NCBI RefSeq assembly: GCF_018614915.1 | Contig: NZ_JAGGNU010000007.1 | Coordinates: forward strand, 157,412-221,411 | Reading direction: 5' to 3' | Source of the DNA: Variovorax paradoxus | GTDB lineage: Bacteria > Pseudomonadota > Gammaproteobacteria > Burkholderiales > Burkholderiaceae_C | Length of the DNA: 64,000 bases | Shown here: in pieces, positions 1-7,915 of the stretch | Numbering within the stretch: the first letter of the stretch is position 1 | How the letters are laid out: each line of letters opens with the position of its first letter | The notes under the pieces: generated by a model | Database searches by the model: none | Seen by the model: the letters and a program-made list of their open reading frames with translations, nothing else | Told to the model about the DNA's origin: nothing | Translations under genes and position numbers: made by a program

Positions 1-146
1 TATTAAGACCCGGATTGGCTCCTGCAACGGGCGTGCCAACCCCACTCTGTTTCCAATCGGCTAACAATCAGCTAAGAAAGCCGAGAAAGAGGCATGTGAG
101 AATCCCGCTCCCCGATGGAACATCGGGTTTTCCCAGGAGCAGCATC

Positions 147-1061
147 ATGGACCAGATCCAGGCCATGCGGATCTTCGTCCGCGTCGTAGAAGCCGGCACC
201 TTCACCCGAGCCGCAGACTCCCTCGGCCTGCCCAAGGGCACGGTCACCAAGCAGATCCAGGCGCTGGAGTCGCGGCTGCACGTAAAGCTGCTCAACCGCA
301 CCACCCGCCGGGTGACGGTCACGCCCGACGGCGCGGCGTACTTCGAGCGCACCGCGCGGCTCCTGAACGACTTCGACGAGATCGAGGCCAGCATGACCAA
401 TGCGCAGGCCAACCCGACCGGCCGGCTGCGCATCGACGTCGGCACCTCGACCGCACGGCTGATCATCCTGCCGGCGCTGGCGAACTTCTGCGACCGCTAT
501 CCCGACATCCAGGTCGACCTGGGCGTGAGCGATCGCCCGGTCGACCTGATCAGCGACAACGTCGACTGCGTGATCCGGGCCGGCGAACTGACCGACCAGT
601 CCCTGGTGGCGCGGCGCATCGGCACGCTGGAGTTCGTGACCGTGGCATCGCCCGCCTACCTGAAGCGCTATGGCGTGCCGCAGCATCCGACCGACATCGA
701 GAAGCGCCATCACCTGGTGAGCTTCTTCGCCGGCGGCACGCGCCGCGTGTACCCGCACGAGTTCCAAAAGGGTGACGAGCACATAGAGATGGCAGGCCCC
801 TACCGCGTATCGGTCAACGAAAGCAACGCGCATGTGGCGGCGGTGCTCGGCGGCTTCGGCATCTCGCAGTGCGTCAGCTTCGTGGCCGAGCCCCACCTGG
901 CCAACGGCGAACTGATCGAGATCCTGCCCGAGTGGACACGCGCGCCGCTGCCGGTGCACGTGGTCTACCCGCCGAACCGCCACCTGAGCGCCAAGGTGCG
1001 GGTGTTCGTGGACTGGGCGGCCGAGCTGTTCCAGAACAATCCCCGGCTGCAGCGGCGCTGA
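147..1061 (+). CDS. LysR-family transcriptional regulator
   Basis: DNA-binding regulator of 304 aa, a usual length for LysR proteins. The N-terminal winged helix-turn-helix covers residues 4-63 (AMRIFVRVVEAGTFTRAA followed by LGLPKGTVTKQIQALE). The effector-binding domain covers about 90-295. ATG 147 is chosen because AGGAG lies 7 nt upstream and the protein then begins at the family N-terminus; the frame is open 44 codons further up but those residues fit nothing. The sequence (aromatic-rich HTH, IDVGTSTARLIILPAL) is closest in feel to the AaeR/DmlR-like branch. It stands alone, with no obvious partner in the window, so its effector and targets are unknown. Confidence 0.9.
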   Translation: MDQIQAMRIFVRVVEAGTFTRAADSLGLPKGTVTKQIQALESRLHVKLLNRTTRRVTVTPDGAAYFERTARLLNDFDEIEASMTNAQANPTGRLRIDVGTSTARLIILPALANFCDRYPDIQVDLGVSDRPVDLISDNVDCVIRAGELTDQSLVARRIGTLEFVTVASPAYLKRYGVPQHPTDIEKRHHLVSFFAGGTRRVYPHEFQKGDEHIEMAGPYRVSVNESNAHVAAVLGGFGISQCVSFVAEPHLANGELIEILPEWTRAPLPVHVVYPPNRHLSAKVRVFVDWAAELFQNNPRLQRR

Positions 1062-1149
1062 GGCGACGCATCAGCGCGACGGCCGCTCGCGAAGAGCAGG
1101 GTCGCCATCGTCGTGCAAAGCTCTTTTCAATATTGATCAATACCGCTTG

Positions 1150-1314
1150 ACCAGTTGACATTCGTTTGCAATGGCGGCCTGACGCGAGAATTGTTTTGTT
1201 GAGTCCTTGCCAAATCGCTGGCACCATCCGCGAAATCACGCGCATGAGAGTCTGAGCCGATGCGGCAACAAGCCCTCGGCCTCATGCGACGAACAAGGTC
1301 AGGGGAGCGCTCAG
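1150..1314 (+). promoter_or_regulatory. Repeated leader, copy A, upstream of first lipoprotein gene
   Basis: The sequence in front of the first lipoprotein gene recurs in front of the ORF at 3530. Shared blocks are ACATTCxTTTGCAATG (1158-1173 here, 3361-3376 in copy B), a GAATTG...TGTTGAGT block, and the segment just before the start with GGTCAGGGGAGCG here and GATCAGGGAGAAC in copy B, followed by ATGCA and TTCGACTTGC inside the coding region. It supplies the ribosome binding site AGGGGAG. A TTGACA hexamer sits at 1155-1160, but I see no good -10 at the right distance. Confidence 0.5.
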
Positions 1315-1980
1315 ATGCAACTCAATTCGACTTGCCGTTTCGGCGTCTGGCTCAGCATGCTCAGCCTGAGGGTCGCTGCCGCCATCTGGACCTTGTGGCT
1401 CGCATGTGCGTGTACATCGCCCTCAGCACACGAGACGGGCATACCAGATGCGAGAGGGAGCGGGCCACCTCGTGCTTCCAGCTATAGCGCGGAGCGCATG
1501 GCTCAGCGTCTGCAGGAGTTAGCCGAGAACCCATTGCCGACGCCGACGGAGTTGGCCAAAGAGTTCGGCATTCAATGGAGCGTGCGCGTTGGTAGTGCAA
1601 CTACAGGCGGTTCGCCTATCACTGAGTATCTAGCAACGACAGTCGCAAAGCCTTTGACGCTGAAGTTCACAGACGTTCCGAACTACTCCAGCGTTTCGCT
1701 TAGGGATTGGGGAAGTCAGAAGAGTGTCTCGCTGACGTTCGATCCACGGGTGCTGTGCGTGCGCAACTACCAGATGGAGAAGGAACTTAGCAAACCACAG
1801 TGGGTTTATCGGAAACGTCGGCATCCCATTTCTAACCACTCGATCACCAACTATCACGAGTCGGTCCAAGGTGAGCAGATTGTCCAGGTCTACCTGCTTG
1901 GCACTGGATGTCTTGACGCATTCACAGTCATTCGCTATGCCTCAGGCACAAAGCCGGATTTTCTTGGAGAGGAACAATAA
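1315..1980 (+). CDS. Putative secreted lipoprotein, copy 1 of a tandem pair
   Basis: Uncharacterised protein of 221 aa. The start at 1315 has AGGGGAG 6-8 nt upstream. The N-terminus is a long hydrophobic segment (residues 9-32, LSLRVAAAIWTLWLACACTS), with a lipobox-like end around two cysteines, so it is probably exported and possibly lipidated; the lipobox is not canonical. The mature part begins with a helix-rich stretch (SYSAERMAQRLQELAENPLP) and has two later cysteines (VLCVRN and GTGCLDAF) that could pair. It is followed by a shorter paralogue at 2069 that shares the same architecture. I do not recognise the family. Small duplicated periplasmic lipoproteins beside a toxin-like gene often act as immunity proteins, which is only an inference here. 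Confidence 0.7.
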   Translation: MQLNSTCRFGVWLSMLSLRVAAAIWTLWLACACTSPSAHETGIPDARGSGPPRASSYSAERMAQRLQELAENPLPTPTELAKEFGIQWSVRVGSATTGGSPITEYLATTVAKPLTLKFTDVPNYSSVSLRDWGSQKSVSLTFDPRVLCVRNYQMEKELSKPQWVYRKRRHPISNHSITNYHESVQGEQIVQVYLLGTGCLDAFTVIRYASGTKPDFLGEEQ

Positions 1981-2050
1981 ATGACAACACCAGCTATGTA
2001 TTCACGGCGGGTTCGCCTGTTTTCGCGGGCATCAGTCGAATCGTGCCCAT

Positions 2051-2268
2051 CGTGGCGTCTGGCTCAGCATGGGCAGTCTGAGAGTCGCTGCCGCCATCTG
2101 GGTCGTTTGGCTCGTATGTGCGTGTACATCGGGCATACCAGATGCGAGAGCGAGCGGGCCACCTCGTGCTTCCAGCTATAGCGCGGAGCGCATGGCTCAG
2201 CGTCTGCACGAGCTGGCCGAAAACCCACTTCCCACGCCGCAAGAGTTGGCTGAGGAGTTTGATATTCA
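2051..2268 (+). repeat. Tandem DNA duplication, second copy (first at about 1342-1563)
   Basis: The block from GGCGTCTGGCTCAGCATG through the codons for AENPLPTP is nearly identical at nucleotide level to 1342-1563, with a 12-nt gap (CCCTCAGCACAC is missing in copy 2). The 3' halves of the two genes are much more diverged. Identity is therefore concentrated in the signal peptide and first helix. Confidence 0.85.
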
Positions 2269-2677
2269 GTGGCGAGCGGTTCCCCGTAGAGTGACCTCCG
2301 CTGACGATATTCACACAGACTACCAAGCAGTTTCGGTGGGGAGACCTTTGAATCTGCTGCGTCCGCTGTCGCAGAATTCTTCCAGTGTGGCGCTGCGAGA
2401 CTGGGGAGAAGAGAGGAGCCTTTCGCTGAGCGTCGACACCGTTGCACTTTGTGTTTCCAGCCATACCCTTTCGACGGCGCTCAGCAAAGCACCGTGGAGC
2501 TTTAACCATCGTCCCAATCCTGCCGGCAGCCATTATTCGCCCGCGGACTACCACGAAACTAACAAGAACGGTCAGATCGTGCAGGTGTGGATGCAGGGTG
2601 CCGGATGCATTGAGACGTTCACGATCGTTCGCTATGGACCTGGCATAAAGCCCAAGATTTTTCTAGGGAAGAAGTAA
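2069..2677 (+). CDS. Putative secreted lipoprotein, copy 2 of a tandem pair
   Basis: Protein of 202 aa, paralogous to the 221-aa protein just upstream. It has the same hydrophobic leader (SLRVAAAIWVVWLVCACTS), the same SYSAERMAQRLHELAENPLP helix, and the same C-terminal pair of cysteines (VALCVSS and GAGCIETF). The first 18 residues of copy 1 are missing because homology at the DNA level starts at the codons before this ATG. No good Shine-Dalgarno is visible, so the start is less certain than for copy 1. The N-terminus is highly conserved and the C-terminal two thirds have diverged (for example the residues after IQW), which is what one expects of paralogues with different partners. Function unknown. 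Confidence 0.65.
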   Translation: MGSLRVAAAIWVVWLVCACTSGIPDARASGPPRASSYSAERMAQRLHELAENPLPTPQELAEEFDIQWRAVPRRVTSADDIHTDYQAVSVGRPLNLLRPLSQNSSSVALRDWGEERSLSLSVDTVALCVSSHTLSTALSKAPWSFNHRPNPAGSHYSPADYHETNKNGQIVQVWMQGAGCIETFTIVRYGPGIKPKIFLGKK

Positions 2678-2679
2678 AG

Positions 2680-3085
2680 ATGGCCATATCGAGCGCCGTC
2701 AAGCCTCGCGGCCGCGGCCAACATCATCCCCGTCTACGGCCAGGTCATCGCGGTGGTCGGCGCCCTGATCGAAGACGACATCCCCATGAGTGCCGGCCAT
2801 GCCGGCGTCCTCTGGGACAGCCAGGGCCAGATCCACGCCTATGCCGACCATGACGCCGAAGGCGGCGGCGCCAGCGCGCTGCGCACCATGGAGCAGCTGC
2901 TCGAGGGCATCCAGCACGAGCTCGCCCAGGCCAAGGACGCCCGAGGCCAGCCCCTGTACGGCCTCGTCCAGCTGCAGCGGCGCTATTGCGACGGCAAGGG
3001 CGAGCGCGCCGACGGCAGCGGCGACACGCTCGCGGGCGACTTCGTACGCCACATGGCCGAGGGAGGGGCCATCGTGCCCCAGTGA
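2680..3085 (+). pseudogene. Frameshifted gene for a GHAG-motif protein
   Basis: An ATG at 2680, 2 nt after the stop of the second lipoprotein gene, starts a reading frame MAISSAV. Removing one A from the run at 2701-2702 joins it to the long open frame that continues SLAAAANIIPVYGQ and AVVGALIEDDIPMSAGHAG to the stop at 3085. The corrected product is about 134 aa, with a hydrophobic N-terminal segment and a GHAGVLW motif. The downstream frame alone could be read from GTG 2753 (110 aa), but that removes the part that looks native. A small GHA motif after a hydrophobic stretch is reminiscent of secreted papain-like or T6SS-linked proteins, but I cannot assign it. A sequencing error would also explain the extra base. 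Confidence 0.6.
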
Positions 3086-3355
3086 CAGCGCGACATTAAT
3101 TCCAACGACGGGTCTTTGGATGCTGCAAACGAGCCTCTGTGGTAGAGGGCCGCATGAAGACCAAGTGCGCAGGCGAAAGTGCTCCGGTCGATTTGAATGG
3201 ACGCTACCGCCAACGCGGCCCTGCTCAACAGCATCGTCGGGCTTGCCAGCTGGGACCAGACAGAGCCCTCGACGGCGCGATTCAATTCCCTGAGCCAACT
3301 TCAGGCGATTCCGGATCGGCGGCCTGCCACGCCACGCTGGTCAATCACTCTCGCT
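3086..3355. other. Gap with possible gene remnants
   Basis: No convincing intact gene. A short plus-strand frame (3197-3397, beginning MDATANAALLNSIVGLASW) has protein-like composition and may be a remnant, but it has no ribosome binding site and runs into the leader repeat. I see no terminator. Confidence 0.3.
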
Positions 3356-3529
3356 AGTTCACATTCATTTGCAATGCTGCGAAAACGTCAGAATTGACGC
3401 ATCTGAATTATCGCAAGCAGTTCAGAATTGAGTTGTTGAGTTTTCTCGCGAGTGCATGCAATATGCGCAGCCCAGCGTGTGAGGCCCCAGCAGCGGGCCT
3501 ACGCAGCGACTAGATCAGGGAGAACTCAT
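3356..3529 (+). promoter_or_regulatory. Repeated leader, copy B
   Basis: Second copy of the leader found at 1150-1314. It keeps ACATTCATTTGCAATG, the GAATTG...TTGTTGAGT block, a CAGCxGGCCTACGCAGCGAC segment and the AGGGA ribosome binding site before ATG 3530. That the same upstream sequence serves two different downstream genes suggests a shared regulatory signal or a recombination scar from duplication of the whole unit. Confidence 0.5.
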
Positions 3530-3685
3530 ATGCATTTCGACTTGCAGATGCCAAGGACCATGAGCCGCAGCTCGCGAGCCAAGGAGTTGGTGTCATCCAT
3601 TGGCTATCTGGTCGTCTCTTGCGTGATCATCGCTAACGCTGACCCTTTCGAAAATCTCGCGGCGCCGAGATTGCAGCGGTTCTAA
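3530..3685 (+). CDS. Small ORF with hydrophobic segment, behind leader copy B
   Basis: A 51-aa frame with a good ribosome binding site (AGGGA, 8 nt before ATG). The first codons match those of the first lipoprotein gene (ATGCA...TTCGACTTGC), after which the sequence differs. It contains a hydrophobic stretch (SIGYLVVSCVIIANA). It may be a truncated relic of a third lipoprotein copy, or a leader ORF for the gene starting 14 nt after its stop. No function can be assigned. Confidence 0.4.
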   Translation: MHFDLQMPRTMSRSSRAKELVSSIGYLVVSCVIIANADPFENLAAPRLQRF

Positions 3686-3699
3686 CAAGCGGGGTTCGC

Positions 3700-4572
3700 T
3701 TGAAACTCACCCGACTACTTCGACATGCGATGGTGTGCATCAGCGCCGTCCTCGGCGTCGAAGTTCACGCGCAGCCTGCACAGCAGGAACCAGCCAGTAC
3801 CAACAGCGCTGTATCGATCGTGCCGTTGCTCAGCGTGGCAGAGGTCAAGGCCAAGTACCCGATCGTCATCGACCTGCGCAATGACGGCATCGAGCTCTTG
3901 CGCCCCGAAGACTCCAGCGTCTTCGCCGACGTCAACGCCGACGGCTGGCGCGAGCGCATCGGCTGGGCCGCGCCCGGCGATGCCGTGCTGGTCTTCGATG
4001 CCGACCAGGACGCGCGCGTGGATCTGGAAAGTGAAGTCAGCTTCGTTGGCTACCTGCCGGGCGCCCGCACCGACCTCGAAGGCCTGGTCGCCTTCGACAC
4101 CGATGGCGACCGCAGGCTCAGCGCGGCCGACGCCGGCTGGAGCCGCTTCGGCCTGTTCCAGGACCGCAACGCCAACGGTCGCCAGGACGAGGGCGAGTAC
4201 CAGACGCTGCAGGCGGCCGGCATTGCGCAGATCGGCCTGCAGCGCGAGGGCAGCCCCGCCATGAACAACGGCAACGTCATCTTCGGTACGTCGGAGGTCC
4301 AATGGGCCGATGGCCGCAGCTCGCGCGCCGCCGACGTCATGTTCGCCGGCCAGAACGTGGCGCTCCCGGAGGCGGTGCTCCAGGCCCTGGGCATGAGCCA
4401 GCAGCAGGTGGACGACACGGCACGCATCGCGCGCATGGCGCTGCTGTTCAACCAGGTGCTCAACACCGCCGACGCCGAGGCCGAGCCGCCGCTGGCGTTC
4501 GTCCCGGCAGAGACGGATGCAACCGCCTATGCGCAGATCATTGCGCTGAGCTCAGATCCGGGACAGACCTGA
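3700..4572 (+). CDS. Secreted protein with calcium-loop-like DxDxDG repeats
   Basis: Protein of 290 aa starting at TTG 3700, with AGCGGGG 5 nt upstream. Residues 1-25 form a signal peptide with likely cleavage after EVHA. The mature part has four acidic loops that look like Ca-binding turns: DVNADGWRE, DADQDARVD, DTDGDRRLS and DRNANGRQDEGEY. This string (D-x-N-x-D-G, then GW..P.D..L.FD) is the arrangement found in a domain of large RTX and other type I secreted proteins, here on its own in a short protein without GGxGxDxUx repeats. It lies in the accessory region after leader copy B. It converges with cobC, and the two coding regions overlap by 21 bp (4552-4572). Function unknown; an EF-hand-like Ca sensor or adhesin fragment is an inference. 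Confidence 0.7.
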   Translation: MKLTRLLRHAMVCISAVLGVEVHAQPAQQEPASTNSAVSIVPLLSVAEVKAKYPIVIDLRNDGIELLRPEDSSVFADVNADGWRERIGWAAPGDAVLVFDADQDARVDLESEVSFVGYLPGARTDLEGLVAFDTDGDRRLSAADAGWSRFGLFQDRNANGRQDEGEYQTLQAAGIAQIGLQREGSPAMNNGNVIFGTSEVQWADGRSSRAADVMFAGQNVALPEAVLQALGMSQQQVDDTARIARMALLFNQVLNTADAEAEPPLAFVPAETDATAYAQIIALSSDPGQT

Positions 4573-5565
4573 GGCAGCAGCGGCCGCCGCCCAGGCGCGC
4601 CGCAGCGCCGACTGGCTGGCCGGCGGCAGCACGCCCAGCCGCACATGGCCCGGCAGGCCGAAGGAGCCGGTGTCGCGCAGTTGGATGCCTGCATCCCGAA
4701 GCGCGGCGGCACGCGCCGCATAGGGCAAGTCCGGCCGGGCGCAGAAATAGTTGGCGATGCTGGGCACGCAGGTCCAGCCGAGCTCGGTGCACAGCGCCTC
4801 CTGCGCGCGCTTCCATGCGCGCAGGGTGTAGAGGCTCTCTTGAAGCCACTGCTGCGCCGCATCCCTGGTCCAGGCATCGAGCAGCGCCACGCCGTGCGCA
4901 CCTACGGGCCAGGAAGGCGCGAGCCGGACCAGACGGGTACTCGTCGCTGCCGCATGCAGCGGCGCGATTGCGTAGGCCGCGCGGATGCCGGTCAGGCCCA
5001 GCGCCTTGTTCGGCGTCCACAGTTGCCAGACCTTGTCCCGCTGCGCGGTGTCCAGCCCCAGCGCGCCCTCCAGCCGCAGCGGTTCGTAGGCCAGGTCGAG
5101 CACGCAGCTGCACTGCGCGGGCAGTGCATCGACCAGGGCCTGCAAGCCTTGCTGCACCTGGCCGAGCGGGCTGGACGGATCGCAGCACCAGACCAGGTCG
5201 GCCTCGTTCGGCGGCGCGGCTTCGAAGCCCCAGGCGCGGGCGCTCTGCAGGTAGTCGCCGTAGCTGTGCGGCGCTGTCCAGACAGTGCGGCCGCCCTGCT
5301 GCGCGACCGCGGCCGTGATGCGCGCGATGAACTCGCTCGCGCTGGCAGCGATCACGATGCGCTCGGCGTCGACGCCATGAAAGCGGGCGAGGCTTTCACG
5401 CAGCGCGGCGTAGCGCGGGTCGGGGTATCGGCTGGCATCGGCCCTTTGCAGCGCGGCCAGCGCCGGCGGACAAGGGCCGCAGGCATTGGCGTTGGTGGAA
5501 AAGTCGTGCGGCACCGCACCGCGGGCGTCCGGGCCGCCGTGCACGGGGGTGTCGAAGGAAGTCAT
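4552..5565 (-). CDS. cobC: Threonine-phosphate decarboxylase-type aminotransferase CobC
   Basis: PLP-dependent fold-type I enzyme of 337 aa, which makes the aminopropanol phosphate arm that CobD attaches to cobyric acid. Visible signs are an N-terminal HGG (THGG-like substrate loop), DFSTNANACGPCP, the TAPHSYGDY segment, the PLP-lysine region LWTPNKALGLTGIRAAYA (Lys in PNKALG) and a C-terminal RDTGSFGLPGHVRLG. ATG 5565 overlaps the end of cobD by 4 bp (ATGA). This is the last gene of the B12 operon in the window. Its 3' end overlaps an unrelated convergent gene instead of being followed by cobQ or cobS. Confidence 0.9.
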   Translation of the reverse strand: MTSFDTPVHGGPDARGAVPHDFSTNANACGPCPPALAALQRADASRYPDPRYAALRESLARFHGVDAERIVIAASASEFIARITAAVAQQGGRTVWTAPHSYGDYLQSARAWGFEAAPPNEADLVWCCDPSSPLGQVQQGLQALVDALPAQCSCVLDLAYEPLRLEGALGLDTAQRDKVWQLWTPNKALGLTGIRAAYAIAPLHAAATSTRLVRLAPSWPVGAHGVALLDAWTRDAAQQWLQESLYTLRAWKRAQEALCTELGWTCVPSIANYFCARPDLPYAARAAALRDAGIQLRDTGSFGLPGHVRLGVLPPASQSALRRAWAAAAAASGLSRI

Positions 5566-6536
5566 GCGCCCCTGAATGCGGCCAGACCGAGGATCGAGGC
5601 CGAAGCGAGCACCGCCGACAGCGCGACGACCCTGGCCGCCAGCGAGGCAGCGCGCTGCGTGTCCGCTGCCAGCGCCTCGCGCCCGGCCGCATGGAGCGTG
5701 TAGATGCCGGGCTTGACAAGCCGCACGCCGAGGCAGAGCGCCATGGCGGCCATGGGCCAGCCGCTGTTGGGGGACGGGGTGCGGCGGGCTTCGCGGGCGG
5801 TGGCGGGCAGAGCCCTCACCCCAGCCCTCTCCCGCTCGCGGGAGAGGGAGCAAGACAAGAGGAGCAGAAAGGCGGTGAGGCGCGCGGGCAGCCACGACAG
5901 CACGTCGTCGGCACGCGCGGCCCACTTGCCGGCCCAATCCCAGACCCGACCATCACGAACGCCGCGGTAGCCCCACATCGCATCGGCGGTGTTGGCGAAG
6001 CGGTAGAGCGCGGCGCCGGGCAGGCCGAAGAGCACGAACCAGAACAGCGGCGCCACCACCGAATCGTTGAGGTTCTCGGCCAGCGATTCGATCGCGCTCT
6101 CGCGCACCTCGGCCTCGGTCAGCGCGTGCACGTCGCGGCTGACCAGGCGCGCCAGCCGGGCACGGCCTTCATCGAGCGAGCGCGCCAGCACGGCTTCGAC
6201 CGCGAGTACCTCGTCGCGAAGCATTCGCCAGGCGAGCAAGGGCTTGAGCGCCAGGCCCAGCAGCAGCGCTTGCGCCCAACCTGGAAGGCGATCCGCGACT
6301 GCCGCCACCGCCCCCGCGACCGCGAGCACCATCGCGGCGCCGGCGCACCACGCCATCGCTCCCGCGGCCAGGCGCGCACGGTCCCGCGAGCGCGCCGCGT
6401 CGGCCTGCGGTGCGATGCGCCGCCCCGCCCAGCCCAGGTAGCGGCCCATCCAGACGACCGGATGCCAGCGTGCCGCCGGCTCGCCCAGCCATCGATCGAT
6501 GGCGAGCGCAAGCCACAGCGCGGCCACGGTCGCCAA
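5562..6536 (-). CDS. cobD: Adenosylcobinamide-phosphate synthase CobD/CbiB
   Basis: Inner-membrane enzyme of 324 aa joining adenosylcobyric acid with the aminopropanol arm. The family signatures are DRWLGEPAARWHPVVWMG near the N-terminus, ESAIESLAENLNDSVVAPL at about 145-165, ANTADAMWGYRG, and several membrane helices. The start is TTG 6536, directly after the cobO stop, with GTG 6527 as an alternative. A short stretch around residue 230 (SRERERAGVRALPAT) is encoded by a REP-type palindrome at 5811-5851 and has no place in the family consensus. The frame stays open and the flanking TPSPNSGWPMAAMAL continues normally, so the protein should still work. Confidence 0.92.
   Translation of the reverse strand: MATVAALWLALAIDRWLGEPAARWHPVVWMGRYLGWAGRRIAPQADAARSRDRARLAAGAMAWCAGAAMVLAVAGAVAAVADRLPGWAQALLLGLALKPLLAWRMLRDEVLAVEAVLARSLDEGRARLARLVSRDVHALTEAEVRESAIESLAENLNDSVVAPLFWFVLFGLPGAALYRFANTADAMWGYRGVRDGRVWDWAGKWAARADDVLSWLPARLTAFLLLLSCSLSRERERAGVRALPATAREARRTPSPNSGWPMAAMALCLGVRLVKPGIYTLHAAGREALAADTQRAASLAARVVALSAVLASASILGLAAFRGA
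5811..5851. repeat. REP-like palindrome inside cobD
   Basis: Sequence of the well-known proteobacterial type CCCTCACCCCAGCCCTCTCC, then CGCTCGCGGGAGAGGGAG, with a stem CTCTCCCGC/GCGGGAGAG around TC. It sits in frame in cobD and encodes a 12-15 residue insertion. Confidence 0.8.
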
Positions 6537-7106
6537 CTAGTCCTCGATACCGCGCTGCGCCGGAACGCCGGCCTTGAACGCGTGCTTGACCATCTGCATC
6601 TCGGTCACCGTGTCGGACAGCTCGACGATCTCGGGCGGGCAGCGGCGCCCGGTCAGCACCACGTGGACTTCGCGCGGCCGCGTGCGCAGCGTTTCCAGCA
6701 CGCTGTCCAGCGGCAGCCAGCCATAGATCAGCGGATAGGTGATCTCGTCGAGCACCACCAGAAAATGCTCGCCCGACAGGATCGCCGCCCTCGCCTTCTC
6801 CCAGCCCTCGCGCGCCAGCTGCGCCGAGCGTTCGAGATCCTGGCTCTTCCAGCTGAAGCCGTCGCCCAGCCCCTCGATCGGGATGCCGATCTGCTCGAAC
6901 ATGCGGTGCTCGCCGAAGCGCGCGCTCGGCACCTTCATGAACTGAAAGATCTTCACCGCCTTGCCGCGGCCGTGCGCGCGCAGCGCGAGCCCGAAGGCCG
7001 CCGTGCTCTTGCCCTTGCCGTCGCCGGTGTTGACGATCACGAGGCCGCGGCGCTCGCCTTCGGGCTTCTCGTAGGGTTTTTCGCTGGGCGGGGTTTCGAT
7101 CTGCAT
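6537..7106 (-). CDS. cobO: Cob(I)yrinic acid a,c-diamide adenosyltransferase
   Basis: ATP:corrinoid adenosyltransferase of the CobA/CobO/BtuR type, 189 aa, which adds the 5'-deoxyadenosyl ligand to cobalt. It has the P-loop [14 protein letters not shown] at residues 27-40, [15 protein letters not shown] with the Walker B acid, and the C-terminal [26 protein letters not shown] segment. ATG 7106 follows AGAGGACA, a clear ribosome binding site, so the longer frame upstream is not used. It lies 20 nt after btuD and directly before cobD in the operon. Confidence 0.95.
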   Translation of the reverse strand: MQIETPPSEKPYEKPEGERRGLVIVNTGDGKGKSTAAFGLALRAHGRGKAVKIFQFMKVPSARFGEHRMFEQIGIPIEGLGDGFSWKSQDLERSAQLAREGWEKARAAILSGEHFLVVLDEITYPLIYGWLPLDSVLETLRTRPREVHVVLTGRRCPPEIVELSDTVTEMQMVKHAFKAGVPAQRGIED

Positions 7107-7126
7107 CGGATGTCCTCTTGAAGTGT

Positions 7127-7915
7127 TCAGTGCGGCAGGGCAAGCCACTGGTTGGCTACGCGATGCACGACGACGCGGCGGTCGAACACCGCTTCGAGCG
7201 CCTGGTGCGTGGCAGGGTCGTCACAACGGCCGTGGTGCAGCACGCGGCCGTTCGCCATCACGACCATCGCATCCGCCGCCAGCGCGGCATTGAGCTCGTG
7301 CAGCACGCTGACCACCGTCTTGCCTTCGGCCACGAGCGCACGCGCGCTCGCCATCCAGTCGGCCTGGTGCGGCGGATCGAGGTTGGCGAGCGGCTCGTCC
7401 ATCAGCAGCAGCTCGGCCTCGACGGCCAGCGCGCGCGCCAGCAGCACGCGCTGGCGTTCGCCGCCCGAGAGCTGGCCCAGCGGCCGCTCGCGCCAGTCCC
7501 AGGCCTGCGTGCTGCGCAGCGCGCGCTCGACCGCCGCGCGATCGGCCTCACTGGGCGCGGCGAGCCAGCGCTGGTGCGGCAGCCGCCCGAGCATGGCCAC
7601 GTCGTAGACCATGAGGTCGTCGGCACTGCCCTCGCCCGCACCGCCCTGGCCGAGCCACGAGAGCCGGCGCGCGCGCGCCCGGCCGGAGACGGCATCGAGC
7701 GACTGCCCGAACAAGTGCACCTCGCCCCGGTGCGCCAGCAGGCCGGCCAGCACCTTGAGCAGGGTGGACTTTCCGGCCCCGTTCGGACCGACGATGCTGG
7801 TCCAGCGGCCGGCCGCGAGTGCGAGATCGATCGCATGCAGCACCTCGGCGACGCCCAGCGTCGCGCAGACCTGCTTGGCCTCCAGCGCGATGCCGCGCGC
7901 GACCACTCGCTCCAT
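7127..7915 (-). CDS. btuD: Cobalamin/iron-siderophore-type ABC transporter ATPase
   Basis: ATP-binding subunit of 262 aa. Walker A is GPNGAGKST (residues 44-52), the ABC signature is LSGGERQR, Walker B is [10 protein letters not shown] and the switch His is in VLHELN. It should couple ATP hydrolysis to the BtuC-type permease encoded just upstream, with which it overlaps by 1 bp. The assignment to B12 rather than iron-siderophore import comes from its position between btuC/btuF and cobO under the cobalamin riboswitch. Confidence 0.9.
   Translation of the reverse strand: MERVVARGIALEAKQVCATLGVAEVLHAIDLALAAGRWTSIVGPNGAGKSTLLKVLAGLLAHRGEVHLFGQSLDAVSGRARARRLSWLGQGGAGEGSADDLMVYDVAMLGRLPHQRWLAAPSEADRAAVERALRSTQAWDWRERPLGQLSGGERQRVLLARALAVEAELLLMDEPLANLDPPHQADWMASARALVAEGKTVVSVLHELNAALAADAMVVMANGRVLHHGRCDDPATHQALEAVFDRRVVVHRVANQWLALPH

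Noticed and set aside
15..146. Upstream in-frame extension of the LysR gene
   Set aside because: The first 44 codons do not match the LysR N-terminus, and AGGAG precedes the ATG at 147.
1315..2677. The two lipoprotein genes as one frameshifted gene
   Set aside because: Each has a full signal segment and its own stop, and they align to each other end to end, so they are duplicates and not two halves.
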